38,028 nucleotides of DNA from Actinomycetota bacterium. GTDB lineage: Bacteria; Actinomycetota; Acidimicrobiia; IMCC26256; PALSA-555. The first letter of the stretch is position 1, and every line of letters begins with the position of its first letter. The translations under genes and the position numbers were made by a program. Of this stretch, positions 1 through 8,212 are shown one piece after another. Location: positions 151 through 38,178 of the forward strand of contig PLJD01000027.1 in NCBI GenBank assembly GCA_003140175.1, given 5' to 3'. The notes beneath the pieces are model-generated. The model worked only from the letters and a program-made list of their open reading frames with translations. It ran no database searches and was not told where the DNA came from.

Positions 1-279
1 GCCCGCCGCGCCGCCGAGGATGACGACGATCAGCGCGATGGCCATCACGAGGGCGCCGGTGGAGCCCGCGGCGAGCAGGATCCGGGACACGTTCAGGACG
101 AAGACGGCGATCATCACCGCGGCGCCGAGCGGGAGCAGGATCGGGAAGATGAGGCGCGTCCGGCGCGCCTCGCGGACCGGGTCGGGGCCGGGAGGGAGGG
201 CGCGCGGTTCGGTGACGGCCTCCGGCGCCGCGGTGGCGTCCGGGCGGTCCTCGACCGTGGTGGTGTCGTCGTCAGGCAT
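1..279 (-). CDS. membrane protein, partial (C-terminus off left edge)
   Basis: Only the first 93 codons are in the window; the gene runs off the left edge. The start is ATG at 279, preceded by GAGG four bases upstream, and it lies 14 bases after the ctaG stop, so it is probably the last visible gene of the oxidase operon. Residues 1-45 are acidic and Pro/Ala-rich (cytoplasmic). Residues around 46-65 form a hydrophobic segment rich in Ile, Leu and Val, followed by an Asn-Val-Ser-Arg turn and a second hydrophobic segment near 72-93. I do not recognise the family. Its position suggests a link to the respiratory chain, for example a cytochrome or oxidase accessory membrane protein, but that is inference from context. 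Confidence 0.6.
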   Translation of the reverse strand, partial: MPDDDTTTVEDRPDATAAPEAVTEPRALPPGPDPVREARRTRLIFPILLPLGAAVMIAVFVLNVSRILLAAGSTGALVMAIALIVVILGGAAG

Positions 280-293
280 GTCGCCTCAGCGCC

Positions 294-1151
294 TCACAGT
301 CCCGTCCGTTCGAGCTCACGCTCGAACTCGCGGCGAGCTCGCGGATGCTGGGCTCGCTCCTCGTCGGCGGCCCAGCGGAAGAAGGTTACGGCCATGACGC
401 CCCATAACAGGATCCCGGCTCCGATCTTCATGATGAGCCCGGCGATCTGTTGATCTTGGAGCGGGGTCAGGCCCCAGATGTTCGCCTTGTGCGCATAGAA
501 GTGGTACAGCTCGGAGGTGCCGAAGGTCAGGAACGACGCGGGCAGCGTCGGCACGATCGACTGCAGGAACAAGTAGGCGAGGCGCGACGGGGGCGCGAGT
601 CGTGGGATCTCGGGGAGCGGGCTGAGCACCGGGAGCCACACGATGAACGACGTCACGAAGATCATCGAGTGGAGCAGGAAGTGCAGGCCGCCGTTTTGGA
701 GGCTGGCGTCGACGAGCGCTGGCCAGTGGGTCAGCACGATCACGATGTTGAAGATGACCAGGGCGGGCAGGAACCGCGCGAGGCGGCGCACGACCCGGAA
801 CCGGCGGCTCGGGGGCCCCAGGATCCAGCGCAGCAGCCAGGCGGGTATCCCCAACAGCAGCAACGGGGGCGACACCATCGACAGCACCAGGTGCTGGACC
901 ATGTGGACGCTGTAGGTCGACTGCTCGGCGATCGGGTGCACCGGCCAGTCGGCGGCGACTTCCATGGCGAGGAGCCCGAGGCAGAAGCTGGTGAGCTGCA
1001 GCGGGCTGACGGCCCGCTGGCCGGGGACCGTGAACCGGGGTCCGAGGCGGACGATGGCGATCGCGTAGCCGGCGGCGAACGCGGCGGTGATCAGCCAAAC
1101 GTCGGGATAGGCCGTCCAGGCGGGGATCCGGGCGATGGCGCCGAGGAGCAT
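294..1151 (-). CDS. ctaG: cytochrome c oxidase assembly factor CtaG (caa3_CtaG family)
   Basis: A 285-residue polytopic membrane protein of the caa3_CtaG family, which is needed to assemble caa3-type oxidase. The hydrophobic profile fits about seven membrane helices. Conserved-looking family features include histidines in HPIAEQSTYSVHMVQHLVLSM and a W-x-H-x-x-H-like pattern between helices. The reading frame stays open upstream to 1280, but that stretch is Ser/Cys-rich and overlaps ctaF. ATG at 1151, four bases after the ctaF stop, is the sensible start. It is co-transcribed with ctaC-D-E-F, consistent with assembly of that enzyme. Its exact role, probably copper delivery or CuA/CuB site assembly, comes from the family and is not visible here. 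Confidence 0.85.
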   Translation of the reverse strand: MLLGAIARIPAWTAYPDVWLITAAFAAGYAIAIVRLGPRFTVPGQRAVSPLQLTSFCLGLLAMEVAADWPVHPIAEQSTYSVHMVQHLVLSMVSPPLLLLGIPAWLLRWILGPPSRRFRVVRRLARFLPALVIFNIVIVLTHWPALVDASLQNGGLHFLLHSMIFVTSFIVWLPVLSPLPEIPRLAPPSRLAYLFLQSIVPTLPASFLTFGTSELYHFYAHKANIWGLTPLQDQQIAGLIMKIGAGILLWGVMAVTFFRWAADEERAQHPRARREFERELERTGL

Positions 1152-1155
1152 GTGG

Positions 1156-1539
1156 TCAGGAGAAGATCTGGAGGCTCGAGAGCACGATTCCGAACAGCAG
1201 GATCGCGCCGGCGATCCCGAGCACGAAGAACCGGGCGAAGATGGGTTTGTCGGTGCGGAGATGCATGTACCACGACGCAACGATCCCGAACTTCAGCGCC
1301 GCGAAGACCAGCAGCAGCGGGATGATCACCGCGTCGGCCAGGCTCCCCTCGAGGTAGTAGAGGCTGACTTCGGCCGCGGTGATGACGCAGAGCACCACCG
1401 CGATGAGGACGTAGCGCAGCGGCGAGGGATGCGGTCGGAGCTCGCCGGGAAGCAGGCCCGCTGAGGGCTCGAGTGCCGTCGCGGTCTGCCCCGCCACCTC
1501 GGTGGCGCCGCTGTCGTCGCGCAACGTGATGTCGCTCAC
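1156..1539 (-). CDS. ctaF: cytochrome c oxidase subunit IV, prokaryotic type
   Basis: A 127-residue protein with a polar N-terminus of about 38 residues followed by three hydrophobic helices (roughly 42-62, 70-90 and 100-122). The loop motif FGIVASWYMHLRTDKP between helices two and three is the hallmark of the COX4_pro family. It is the small membrane subunit of the aa3/caa3 oxidase. It lies between ctaE (16 bases upstream) and ctaG (4 bases downstream) on the same strand. In actinobacteria this subunit is usually called CtaF; coxD is a synonym used elsewhere. Confidence 0.85.
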   Translation of the reverse strand: MSDITLRDDSGATEVAGQTATALEPSAGLLPGELRPHPSPLRYVLIAVVLCVITAAEVSLYYLEGSLADAVIIPLLLVFAALKFGIVASWYMHLRTDKPIFARFFVLGIAGAILLFGIVLSSLQIFS

Positions 1540-1555
1540 TGCCGCCGCTCCTCTC

Positions 1556-2197
1556 CTACTTCGTGGGGATCAGGTACACGAGGGTGAAGATCACGATCCA
1601 GACGACGTCGACGAAGTGCCAGTAGAGCGCGGCGATCTCGACCTTTTCGGCGTCTTTTTGGGTGAGGCGGCCCTGGGTCGCCAAGGCCCAGAGGGATAAC
1701 AGCCAGATGATGCCGATGGTGACGTGGGCGCCGTGGAAGCCGGTCAGCACGAAGAACGTCGAGCTGAACAGGTTGGTGCTGAGGCCGAGGCCCTTGCGGG
1801 AGAACTCGGTGAACTCGAAGATCTGCCCGCCGACGAACACCGAGCCGAGCAGCGCGGTGGAGAGCAGCCAGATTCGGAGGCGCCGCAGGTCTCCCCGCTG
1901 GATCGCGGCGAGGGCCAGCACCATCGTGAGGCTGCTCATGAGCAGCACGAACGACGACACCGACGTGAACGGGATGCTGTAGACCTTCGCCGGGGTGGGG
2001 CCGGTCTGCGCCCGCCCCCGGTACAGCAGGTAGGCGCTGATGAAGGCGCCGAAGAAGAGGCAGTCCGAGGCCAAGAACAGCCAGATCGCCAGCTTGACGT
2101 TGGTGGTGCCGGTCGAGGTGGGCGGGTGGTCGGGACCCGGCCCGTGGGATGGACCGGCCGGCACCTGGGGCGGCGGGGCTTGCTCGATGGTGGCCAT
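1556..2197 (-). CDS. ctaE: cytochrome c oxidase subunit III
   Basis: A 213-residue COX3 family protein. A Pro-rich N-terminus of about 32 residues precedes five predicted membrane helices, the short actinobacterial form rather than the seven-helix mitochondrial one. Family signatures include WLFLASDCLFFGAF in helix one, the FEFTEF segment, FFVLTGFHGAHVTIG and the C-terminal ALYWHFVDVVWIVIFTLVY. The start ATG overlaps the ctaD stop by one base (TGATG), so translation is probably coupled. The subunit stabilises subunit I and its proton-uptake path. Confidence 0.93.
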   Translation of the reverse strand: MATIEQAPPPQVPAGPSHGPGPDHPPTSTGTTNVKLAIWLFLASDCLFFGAFISAYLLYRGRAQTGPTPAKVYSIPFTSVSSFVLLMSSLTMVLALAAIQRGDLRRLRIWLLSTALLGSVFVGGQIFEFTEFSRKGLGLSTNLFSSTFFVLTGFHGAHVTIGIIWLLSLWALATQGRLTQKDAEKVEIAALYWHFVDVVWIVIFTLVYLIPTK

Positions 2198-4131
2198 CAG
2201 TGGTCAGCCTCCGCCGCGGTGGCGGGTTCGATCGCCCAGGCGTAGATGCCGAAGGCGAGGATGATCGCGCCGCCGGCGACCAGCAGGAACGCCCAGCTGT
2301 AGCTGTGGAACACCGCCGCGTAGGCGAGCGGCAGAATTCCGAGTGCCGCCACGAGCGGGTAGAAGGACGGCGACGGCATGTGGATCCGATGGGTGGGCGC
2401 GGCCGCGGCGCGCGTCGCCGCCGGAGTGTCGACCCCGCCGCTCGGCAAGGGCACGAGGACCCCGTCGTCGTCCTCGGTGTATTTGGTGTGCCAGAGATCG
2501 TCGCGGGCTTGGATCTCGGGGATCTCCGCGAAGTTGTATTCGGGTGGCGGTGACGAGGTCGACCACTCAATGGTCCGGCCGTCCCAGGGATCGTTCCCCG
2601 CGATCACTCCCCGCTTGCGGGACACGACGGCGTTGATGATGAACAGGAGGACGGAGACCGCGATGATGAACGACCCGATGGTCGCGACCAGGTTCAAGGA
2701 TCCCCACCCGAGCCCGGCGTCGTAGCGGTAGACGCGGCGGGGCATCCCGTAGATGCCGAGCAACATCATCGGGAAGAAGGTCAGGTTGAACCCGATGACC
2801 ATCAGCCAGAAGTTCCACTTGCCGAGCTTCTCGTCGAGCATCCGACCGAAGACCTTCGGGAACCAGTAGTACAAGCCGCCGAAGAGCCCGAAGACGAGCC
2901 CACCGAACAAGACGTAGTGGAAGTGCGAGACCACGAAGTACGAGTCGTGCTGCTGGGTGTCAGCCGGCACGACGGCGAGGCTCACGCCCGAGAGTCCACC
3001 GATCGTGAACTGCGCGATGAATCCCAGCGCGAACAGCATCGCGGTCGTGAGACGCACGGATCCCTTGTAGACGGTGGCGAGCCAGTTGAAGATCTTCACC
3101 CCGGTCGGGATGGCGATCAGCATGGTCGAGAGGCTGAACGCGGAGACCGCGACGGGGCCGAGCCCGGTGGTGAACATGTGGTGGGCCCAGACGCCCCAGC
3201 CGAGGAAGCCGATCGCGATGCCCGAGAAGACGACCACCGGGTAGCCGAACAGCGGCTTGCGCGAGAAGACCGGCAGGATCTCCGACACGATTCCCATGCC
3301 GGGCAAGATGAGGATGTACACCTCGGGATGCCCGAACAGCCAGAACAGGTTCTGGTACAGGAGCGGGTCACCGCCCTTGGCCGGTAAGAAGAACGACGTG
3401 CCGAAGTTGCGGTCGAAGAACACCATGATGAGCGCGACCGTGATGATCGGCATGGCGAACAGGGTCAGGAACGCGGTCACGAGCATCATCCACACGAACA
3501 CGGGCATCCGCATGAGGGTCATGCCCGGAGCCCGCATGTTCAGGGTGGTGACGATGACGTTGATCGCCGCGGTGGTCGACCCGATGCCGAGCATCACGAT
3601 CCCGACCGCCCAGAAGTCCGGGCCTCGACCGGGCAGGGCACCCAGCCCGAGCGGGGTGCTCGTCAGCGGGGTGTAGCCGAACCATCCGCCGTTCGGGGCG
3701 CCGCCGAGCAGGAAGCTCGAGTAGAGGAACACGCCGCCGGTGACGAACATCCAGTAGCCGAAGGCGTTGAGGCGCGGGAACGCGACGTCGCGGGCGCCGA
3801 TCATGAGGGGCACGAAATAGTTCGCGAAGGCGATCGACAGCGGCATTCCGAGCAGGAACACCATCGTCGTGCCGTGCATCGTGAAGATCTGGTTGTACTG
3901 CGAGGCGGTGAGCACGGTGCCGTTGGGCCCGGCGAGCTGCAGGCGGATGAGCAGCGCCTCGATGCCGCCCAGGCAGAAGAACACCAGGGCGGTGACCCCG
4001 TACATGATCCCGATCTTCTTGTGGTCGACGGTGGTGAACCACGACCAGACCCCGGTGGTCTCCTTGGGGCGTCGAAGGATGACGGGGGGGCGGACGGGAG
4101 TCTGGGTCGGGGCATCCGCAACGGTGGTCAT
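2197..4131 (-). CDS. ctaD: cytochrome c oxidase subunit I (heme-copper oxidase, A1 type)
   Basis: A 644-residue catalytic subunit reducing O2 at the heme a3/CuB centre. The metal ligands are visible: MHGTTMVF (heme a His), FGHPEVYILILPG (CuB His, the proton-path Glu and the Tyr that cross-links to His), VWAHHMFTTG (two CuB His) and VVSHFHYVLFGG (heme a3 and heme a His). The Glu inside the PEVY motif and the Asp in GARDVAFPRLN place it in the A1 class with D and K channels. After the canonical twelve helices there is an acidic linker and then two extra hydrophobic segments (about 580-600 and 605-630), making it longer than a standard subunit I. A GGGAG ribosome site lies 9 bases before the ATG, and ctaC ends 25 bases upstream. 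Confidence 0.96.
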   Translation of the reverse strand: MTTVADAPTQTPVRPPVILRRPKETTGVWSWFTTVDHKKIGIMYGVTALVFFCLGGIEALLIRLQLAGPNGTVLTASQYNQIFTMHGTTMVFLLGMPLSIAFANYFVPLMIGARDVAFPRLNAFGYWMFVTGGVFLYSSFLLGGAPNGGWFGYTPLTSTPLGLGALPGRGPDFWAVGIVMLGIGSTTAAINVIVTTLNMRAPGMTLMRMPVFVWMMLVTAFLTLFAMPIITVALIMVFFDRNFGTSFFLPAKGGDPLLYQNLFWLFGHPEVYILILPGMGIVSEILPVFSRKPLFGYPVVVFSGIAIGFLGWGVWAHHMFTTGLGPVAVSAFSLSTMLIAIPTGVKIFNWLATVYKGSVRLTTAMLFALGFIAQFTIGGLSGVSLAVVPADTQQHDSYFVVSHFHYVLFGGLVFGLFGGLYYWFPKVFGRMLDEKLGKWNFWLMVIGFNLTFFPMMLLGIYGMPRRVYRYDAGLGWGSLNLVATIGSFIIAVSVLLFIINAVVSRKRGVIAGNDPWDGRTIEWSTSSPPPEYNFAEIPEIQARDDLWHTKYTEDDDGVLVPLPSGGVDTPAATRAAAAPTHRIHMPSPSFYPLVAALGILPLAYAAVFHSYSWAFLLVAGGAIILAFGIYAWAIEPATAAEADH

Positions 4132-4156
4132 CGTTGTGCTCCCTCGCGCGCGGCCA

Positions 4157-5302
4157 TCACTTGAGTGACAGGAGATAGGTGGCCAGGATCTGGGCCTGGG
4201 CGGTGGTCATCACTGGCATGCCCTTCGGGGTGTTCTGGGTGAACGACGGCATGCCGACGCAGGTGACACCCGGCGAACCGGGTGGCCCCTTGCGGCAGTC
4301 CTGGGACTGCATCGGGATCAGACCCGGCGCGTTCATGATCCACTTCATGAGCTGGGATTTGGTGAGCTTGAAATAGCCGCTCGCGAACGTGGACCGGCTG
4401 GCCAGGTGCGAGAGGTTCGGCCCGTAGGTGCTCAGAGTCGAGCTTGAGGTCGTGTGGCAGTTCGAGCAGGCGAACGTCTTGGTGAACAGCGTCCCGGCCT
4501 CCCCCGCGGAGGCGAGGCTCACCGCGGGCACCTGGCGTTGGCTACTCAGCCAGGCGTCGTAGGCGGTGGGGCTCTGGGCGATCACGCGGAAGTGCATGTT
4601 CGCGTGGCTGAGCCCGCAATACTGCGCGCACTGGCCGAGGTAGGTGCCGGCGGTGCTGGTCCGCAGCGTCAGGTGGTTGGTCTGGCCGGGCACGACGTCT
4701 TCTTTCCCGGCGAGCTCAGGGACCCAGAACGAGTGGATGACGTTGCAGCCCGGGCCGTTGTTGACCCCGTAGGGCAGCGACGGGTCGCAGGCTTTGAGGC
4801 TGAGATCGATGTTGCGCCCGGTCGGGATGTGCAGCTCGTCGGCGGTCACGACCGGCGGCTGGCCGTTGGCCCCCGGGTACTCGAACTCCCACCACCACTG
4901 CTTGCCGACGACGGTGACCTCCACCGCGTTGGATGGGGTGGCGTCCTCCTTGAAGATGAGGCTGATGGTCGGGACGGCGATCACGGCGAGGATCACCGCG
5001 GGGATGATCGTCCAGAGGATCTCGACGGTGAGGTTGCCGTGGATCTGCTTGGGCCGGTCGCTGCGACCCGGCCGCTGGCGGTACCGCAGCGCCACGAAGA
5101 TGGTGCCGCCGACGACGATGAGCCCGACGATGACGGCGACGATCCAGATCGGGTAGATCAGGTTGTCGATCTGGTGGGCGTTGGTGCCGTGCGGGGCGAG
5201 GGTGTTCTTGCCGTTGGCGGGCGAGCAGGCGGCCAGCGCCACCGTCGCGGCTCCGGCGAGGAGCAGCCACCACCGGCCCCGGCGCGAGTTGCGGTTCGTC
5301 AT
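4157..5302 (-). CDS. ctaC: cytochrome c oxidase subunit II with fused cytochrome c (caa3 type)
   Basis: A 381-residue lipoprotein. The signal peptide ends in the lipobox Leu-Ala-Ala-Cys26; two membrane helices follow at about 48-72 and 95-117. The CuA domain shows WWWEF (135-140), His190 and the CxxxC cluster Cys225/Cys229 with His233 and Met236. A cytochrome c domain is fused at the C-terminus with heme motif CSNCH (279-283) and a likely Met ligand near 351. This makes the enzyme caa3-type, able to take electrons without a separate cytochrome c. Two extra Cys pairs are present (172/186 before the CuA His; 336/348 in the heme domain). ATG at 5302 is chosen because it gives a clean signal peptide; the frame is open for 22 further codons upstream. 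It is the first gene of the operon. Confidence 0.95.
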   Translation of the reverse strand: MTNRNSRRGRWWLLLAGAATVALAACSPANGKNTLAPHGTNAHQIDNLIYPIWIVAVIVGLIVVGGTIFVALRYRQRPGRSDRPKQIHGNLTVEILWTIIPAVILAVIAVPTISLIFKEDATPSNAVEVTVVGKQWWWEFEYPGANGQPPVVTADELHIPTGRNIDLSLKACDPSLPYGVNNGPGCNVIHSFWVPELAGKEDVVPGQTNHLTLRTSTAGTYLGQCAQYCGLSHANMHFRVIAQSPTAYDAWLSSQRQVPAVSLASAGEAGTLFTKTFACSNCHTTSSSTLSTYGPNLSHLASRSTFASGYFKLTKSQLMKWIMNAPGLIPMQSQDCRKGPPGSPGVTCVGMPSFTQNTPKGMPVMTTAQAQILATYLLSLK

Positions 5303-5366
5303 GCCTGCGTGACGCTTCCCGATCCGAGGTCTCGGGGCACGGGCGGCCAAGTCGGCTCCCCCGCGC

Positions 5367-5397
5367 AATCTATCCTCGGGCCGTCGCCGTGGGGCAA
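5367..5397 (-). promoter_or_regulatory. candidate ctaC operon promoter
   Basis: On the minus strand TTGCCC (5397-5392) and TAGATT (5372-5367) are separated by 19 bases and lie about 65 bases before the ctaC ATG, downstream of the era terminator hairpin. The -10 is a good TANNNT match; the -35 is partial and the spacing slightly long. Confidence 0.35.
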
Positions 5398-5412
5398 CTT
5401 GTGATGAGTATT

Positions 5413-5436
5413 CCGCCCGGTCAGAGACCGAGGCGG
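5413..5436 (-). terminator. GC-rich hairpin after era
   Basis: An almost perfect inverted repeat, CCGCCCGGTC and GACCGAGGCGG around the loop AGA, begins five bases after the era stop. There is no U-run, as is common for high-GC actinobacterial intrinsic terminators. It separates the hrcA-era transcript from the ctaC promoter. Confidence 0.5.
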
Positions 5437-5456
5437 CAGGTCAGAGACCGAGCCGG
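5419..5456. repeat. 18-bp tandem duplication at the 3' end of era
   Basis: GGTCAGAGACCGAG followed by gCGG (5419-5436) and again by cCGG (5439-5456): two 18-bp copies with one mismatch and a 20-base period. The second copy encodes the last codons and stop of era; the first forms half of the terminator hairpin. Each copy contains the palindrome GGTC-AGA-GACC. Confidence 0.7.
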
Positions 5457-6343
5457 TCGAGCGCGTCGGGGCGTCGCTGCCAGTCCCGGTCGACCCGGAC
5501 CCGGGTCTGGAGGTAGACCCGGGTGCCGAGGAGCCCTTCGAGCTCGCGGCGGGCGGCGCTGACCGCCGTTTTGAGGGTGGCGCCGCCCCGCCCGATCACG
5601 ATTCCCTTCTGAGACTCCCGCTCGACGCGGATGTCGACGAGGAGTCGGAGGACGGTCGGGTCCCCGGCGGGCTGGTCGGGGTCACGGTCGAGCTCTTCGA
5701 CGGTGACGGCGATGGAGTGGGGCAGCTCCTCCCGGGCGATCCGGAGCAGCTGCTCGCGGACCAGCTCGGCGGCGACGAACGTCTCGGGCTGGTCGGTGAC
5801 CGTGCCGGGCGGGTAGTAGCGCGGCCCGGGGGCCAGGCGGCCCTCCAGCTCGGCGGCGAGGGCGTCGACGTTCTCACCGGTGCGAGCCGAGCAGGGCACG
5901 TAGGCGTCGAAGTCGCCGAGCGCGTCGCGGGCGGCCGTGAGCTGGGCGGCGATGACGGCCGGGGAGGCCGCGTCGGTCTTGTTGACGACGAGGATGCAGG
6001 GCGGGCCCGCGGCGTGGACGATGTCGGCGACGTAGCGGTCGCCGCGACCGACCGGGGCGGTGGCGTCGACGACGAGGCCGATGACGTCCACGTCGGGCAG
6101 GGCGGCGCGGGCCCGCTGGTTGGTCCGCTCGCCGAGCGGGGTGCGGGCGCGATGCAGGCCGGGAGTGTCGAGGAGGACCAGCTGGTTGGTGGCGGTGTCC
6201 CGGACGCCGCGCACGGTGATGCGGGTGGTCTGGGGCCGGGCGGAGGTGATGGCGACCTTGGCGCCGACGAGGCGGTTCACGAGCGTCGATTTGCCGGCGT
6301 TCGGGCGCCCCACGAGGGTCGCGAAACCCGAGCGGAATTCCAT
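5441..6343 (-). CDS. era: GTPase Era
   Basis: A 300-residue Era family GTPase that binds the 3' end of 16S rRNA during 30S maturation. G1 is GRPNAGKST (12-20), G3 DTPG near 60 and G4 NKTD near 123. The C-terminal half is a KH domain with the GxxG-like segment VIGRGGATLK and the usual LGTRVYLQTRVRVDRDW ending. It is the last gene of the hrcA-dnaJ-rsmE-bldD-phoH-ybeY-corC-era run, three bases after the CorC stop. Length is normal for the family. Confidence 0.96.
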   Translation of the reverse strand: MEFRSGFATLVGRPNAGKSTLVNRLVGAKVAITSARPQTTRITVRGVRDTATNQLVLLDTPGLHRARTPLGERTNQRARAALPDVDVIGLVVDATAPVGRGDRYVADIVHAAGPPCILVVNKTDAASPAVIAAQLTAARDALGDFDAYVPCSARTGENVDALAAELEGRLAPGPRYYPPGTVTDQPETFVAAELVREQLLRIAREELPHSIAVTVEELDRDPDQPAGDPTVLRLLVDIRVERESQKGIVIGRGGATLKTAVSAARRELEGLLGTRVYLQTRVRVDRDWQRRPDALDRLGL

Positions 6344-6346
6344 CGC

Positions 6347-7648
6347 TCAGCCCGGGGGGGCGTGGTCGGCGACGGGGGTGTGTTCGGGATCGTCGGCGGG
6401 TGCGAGGCGCACGATCCGGACCGAGACGATCCGACGGCCCTGGACCCGTTCGGTCCGGAACTCCAGGTCCTGGAACCGGACGGCCTCGTGTTCGTCGGGG
6501 ACGTGGCCGAGCAGGTTGAACACGAGACCGCCCACGGTGTCCCACTCGGTGTCGGGGAGCTCGATGCCCAGCTCTTCGCTCACGTCGTCGATGGGGGTGC
6601 GGCCGGGGACGAGCAACGACCCGTCGGGGAGGTGCTCGACTCCTGGCTCCTCGACGTCGTACTCGTCGGTGATCTCGCCCACGATCTCCTCGAGGAGGTC
6701 CTCGAGGGTGACGAGCCCGGCGGTGCCGCCGTACTCGTCGACGACGATCGCCATGTGGAACTGCTTGCTCTGCATGTCGCGCAGCAGCTCGGCGACCCGT
6801 TTCTGCTCGGGGACGAACACGGCGGGCCGGACCGCGGCGCGGACCGGGTCGTTCCCGCCGCCCGCTCTCGCCCGGTGGACGAGATCCTTGAGGTACACGA
6901 GCCCGACGATGTCGTCGGTGGTGTCCTCGTAGGCGGGGAGCCGCGAGTAGCCGCCCTCGATGGCGCGTTCGATGGCCGCCTCGATGGTGGCGTCGGCTTC
7001 GATGGCGACCATGTCGGGGCGGGGCACCATCACTTCGCGCACGACCGTGTCGCCGAACTCGAAGATGGAGTGGATGAGCTGACGTTCCTCTCGCTCGATG
7101 ACGTCCTCGTTGGCTGCTGCGTCGGCCATCGCGAGGAGGTCGTCTTCGGTGACGAAGGGCCCCTCCTTGATGCCGTGCCCGGGGAGGAGCGCGTTGGCCA
7201 GCTCGATGAGCACGCGGGACAGCCCGCGCAGCGGGGGGAAGTTCGTGATCGCCCACAAGAACCCGGAGACTCGGAGCGCGGCCCGGTCGGTGTGCTGGAT
7301 GGCGTAGGTCTTGGGCGCCACCTCGCCGAGCGCGAAGAACAGCACGACTTGGACCACGAGCCCGACGCCGACTCCGATCGCGCCGAGCTGGCGTTCGAGG
7401 AGGATGCCGATGAGGCTGGCGCTCGTCAGCTGCGCGACGAGCACGAGCAGCAGCAGCGGGTTGATCGTCTGCTCGGGGTGTTCGAGCATCCGGGCCAGCC
7501 GGGCGGCGCCGCGGCTGCCTTCGTCTTCGAGGGCGAGGGCGCGGATCCGGCTCATGCGGGTGAAGGCCATCTCGGAGAGCGCGAGGACGATCGACACCGC
7601 GAAGAGGACGACGATGATGGCGACGAGGAGCCAGTCGGTCGAGGTCAC
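6347..7648 (-). CDS. CNNM/CorC-HlyC family membrane protein with CBS domains
   Basis: A 433-residue protein with the standard layout of the family: an N-terminal CNNM (DUF21) membrane domain with hydrophobic segments at about 5-28, 62-85 and 95-118 and the SEMAFTRMSR motif; a tandem CBS pair (about 195-320, including VMVPRPDMVAIE and DIVGLVYLKDL); and a C-terminal CorC/HlyC domain with GTAGLVTLEDLLEEIVGEI. Family members handle Mg2+ (or Co2+) efflux; substrate cannot be read from sequence. The GTG start overlaps the ybeY stop by four bases (GTGA). The same neighbour occupies this place, between ybeY and era, in mycobacteria. Confidence 0.9.
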   Translation of the reverse strand: MTSTDWLLVAIIVVLFAVSIVLALSEMAFTRMSRIRALALEDEGSRGAARLARMLEHPEQTINPLLLLVLVAQLTSASLIGILLERQLGAIGVGVGLVVQVVLFFALGEVAPKTYAIQHTDRAALRVSGFLWAITNFPPLRGLSRVLIELANALLPGHGIKEGPFVTEDDLLAMADAAANEDVIEREERQLIHSIFEFGDTVVREVMVPRPDMVAIEADATIEAAIERAIEGGYSRLPAYEDTTDDIVGLVYLKDLVHRARAGGGNDPVRAAVRPAVFVPEQKRVAELLRDMQSKQFHMAIVVDEYGGTAGLVTLEDLLEEIVGEITDEYDVEEPGVEHLPDGSLLVPGRTPIDDVSEELGIELPDTEWDTVGGLVFNLLGHVPDEHEAVRFQDLEFRTERVQGRRIVSVRIVRLAPADDPEHTPVADHAPPG

Positions 7649-8178
7649 CTCGCCCCTCCGGTGCCTTCCAGGTCCGCGAAGCGGCCGAGCAGCTCGCGCT
7701 CGCGCCGCTGCATGCGCTCGGCGTCGCCGGGCTCGGCGTGGTCGTATTCGAGGAGGTGCAGGACGCCGTGGACGACGAGCAGGGCGAGCTCGTCGTCGAG
7801 TGGGCCGCCGCGCGTGTCGGCCTGGCGGGCGGCGACGGTCGGGCAGACGACGACGTCGCCGAGCACGACGGGCGGCTCGCTGGGCTCGGCGGCGGCGCCG
7901 GGCCCCCGGCCCCCGTCGTCGGGATCGCGCCCGGCGGTGGTGCCGCCTTCATCGAGTGGGAAGGCGAGCACGTCGGTGGGGCCGTCGCCGTCGAGGAACC
8001 GCCGGTTCAGGTCGGTGATCGTCTGCTCGTCGACGAAGATGAGGCCGAGCTCCGCCTCGGGGTCGATGCGCTCTTCGTGCAACACGAGCTGGGCGAGGCG
8101 AACCCAGCGGGTGATCTCGACCGCGACGGCGTCTTGCTCGTCGAAGCCGCTCACCTGCACCGGCGCGGACGTGGTCAC
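7645..8178 (-). CDS. ybeY: endoribonuclease YbeY (rRNA maturation factor)
   Basis: A single-strand-specific metalloendoribonuclease needed for 16S rRNA 3' end processing and 70S quality control. The zinc site HGVLHLLEYDH (HxxxHxxxxxH) is intact, as is the GPTDVLAFPLDE segment. An insert of about 15 residues rich in Gly/Asp/Pro lies between PLDEGG and the VLGDVVVCP strand. GTG at 8178 gives 177 residues and starts just before the first family strand. An ATG at 8238 in the same frame would add 20 low-complexity residues and overlap phoH by 26 bases; neither start has a clear ribosome site, so the choice is tentative. Confidence 0.9.
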   Translation of the reverse strand: MTTSAPVQVSGFDEQDAVAVEITRWVRLAQLVLHEERIDPEAELGLIFVDEQTITDLNRRFLDGDGPTDVLAFPLDEGGTTAGRDPDDGGRGPGAAAEPSEPPVVLGDVVVCPTVAARQADTRGGPLDDELALLVVHGVLHLLEYDHAEPGDAERMQRRERELLGRFADLEGTGGAR

Positions 8179-8212
8179 GCCGGACGCGCCGGGCCGGGTC
8201 GTCGCCCGGGGC

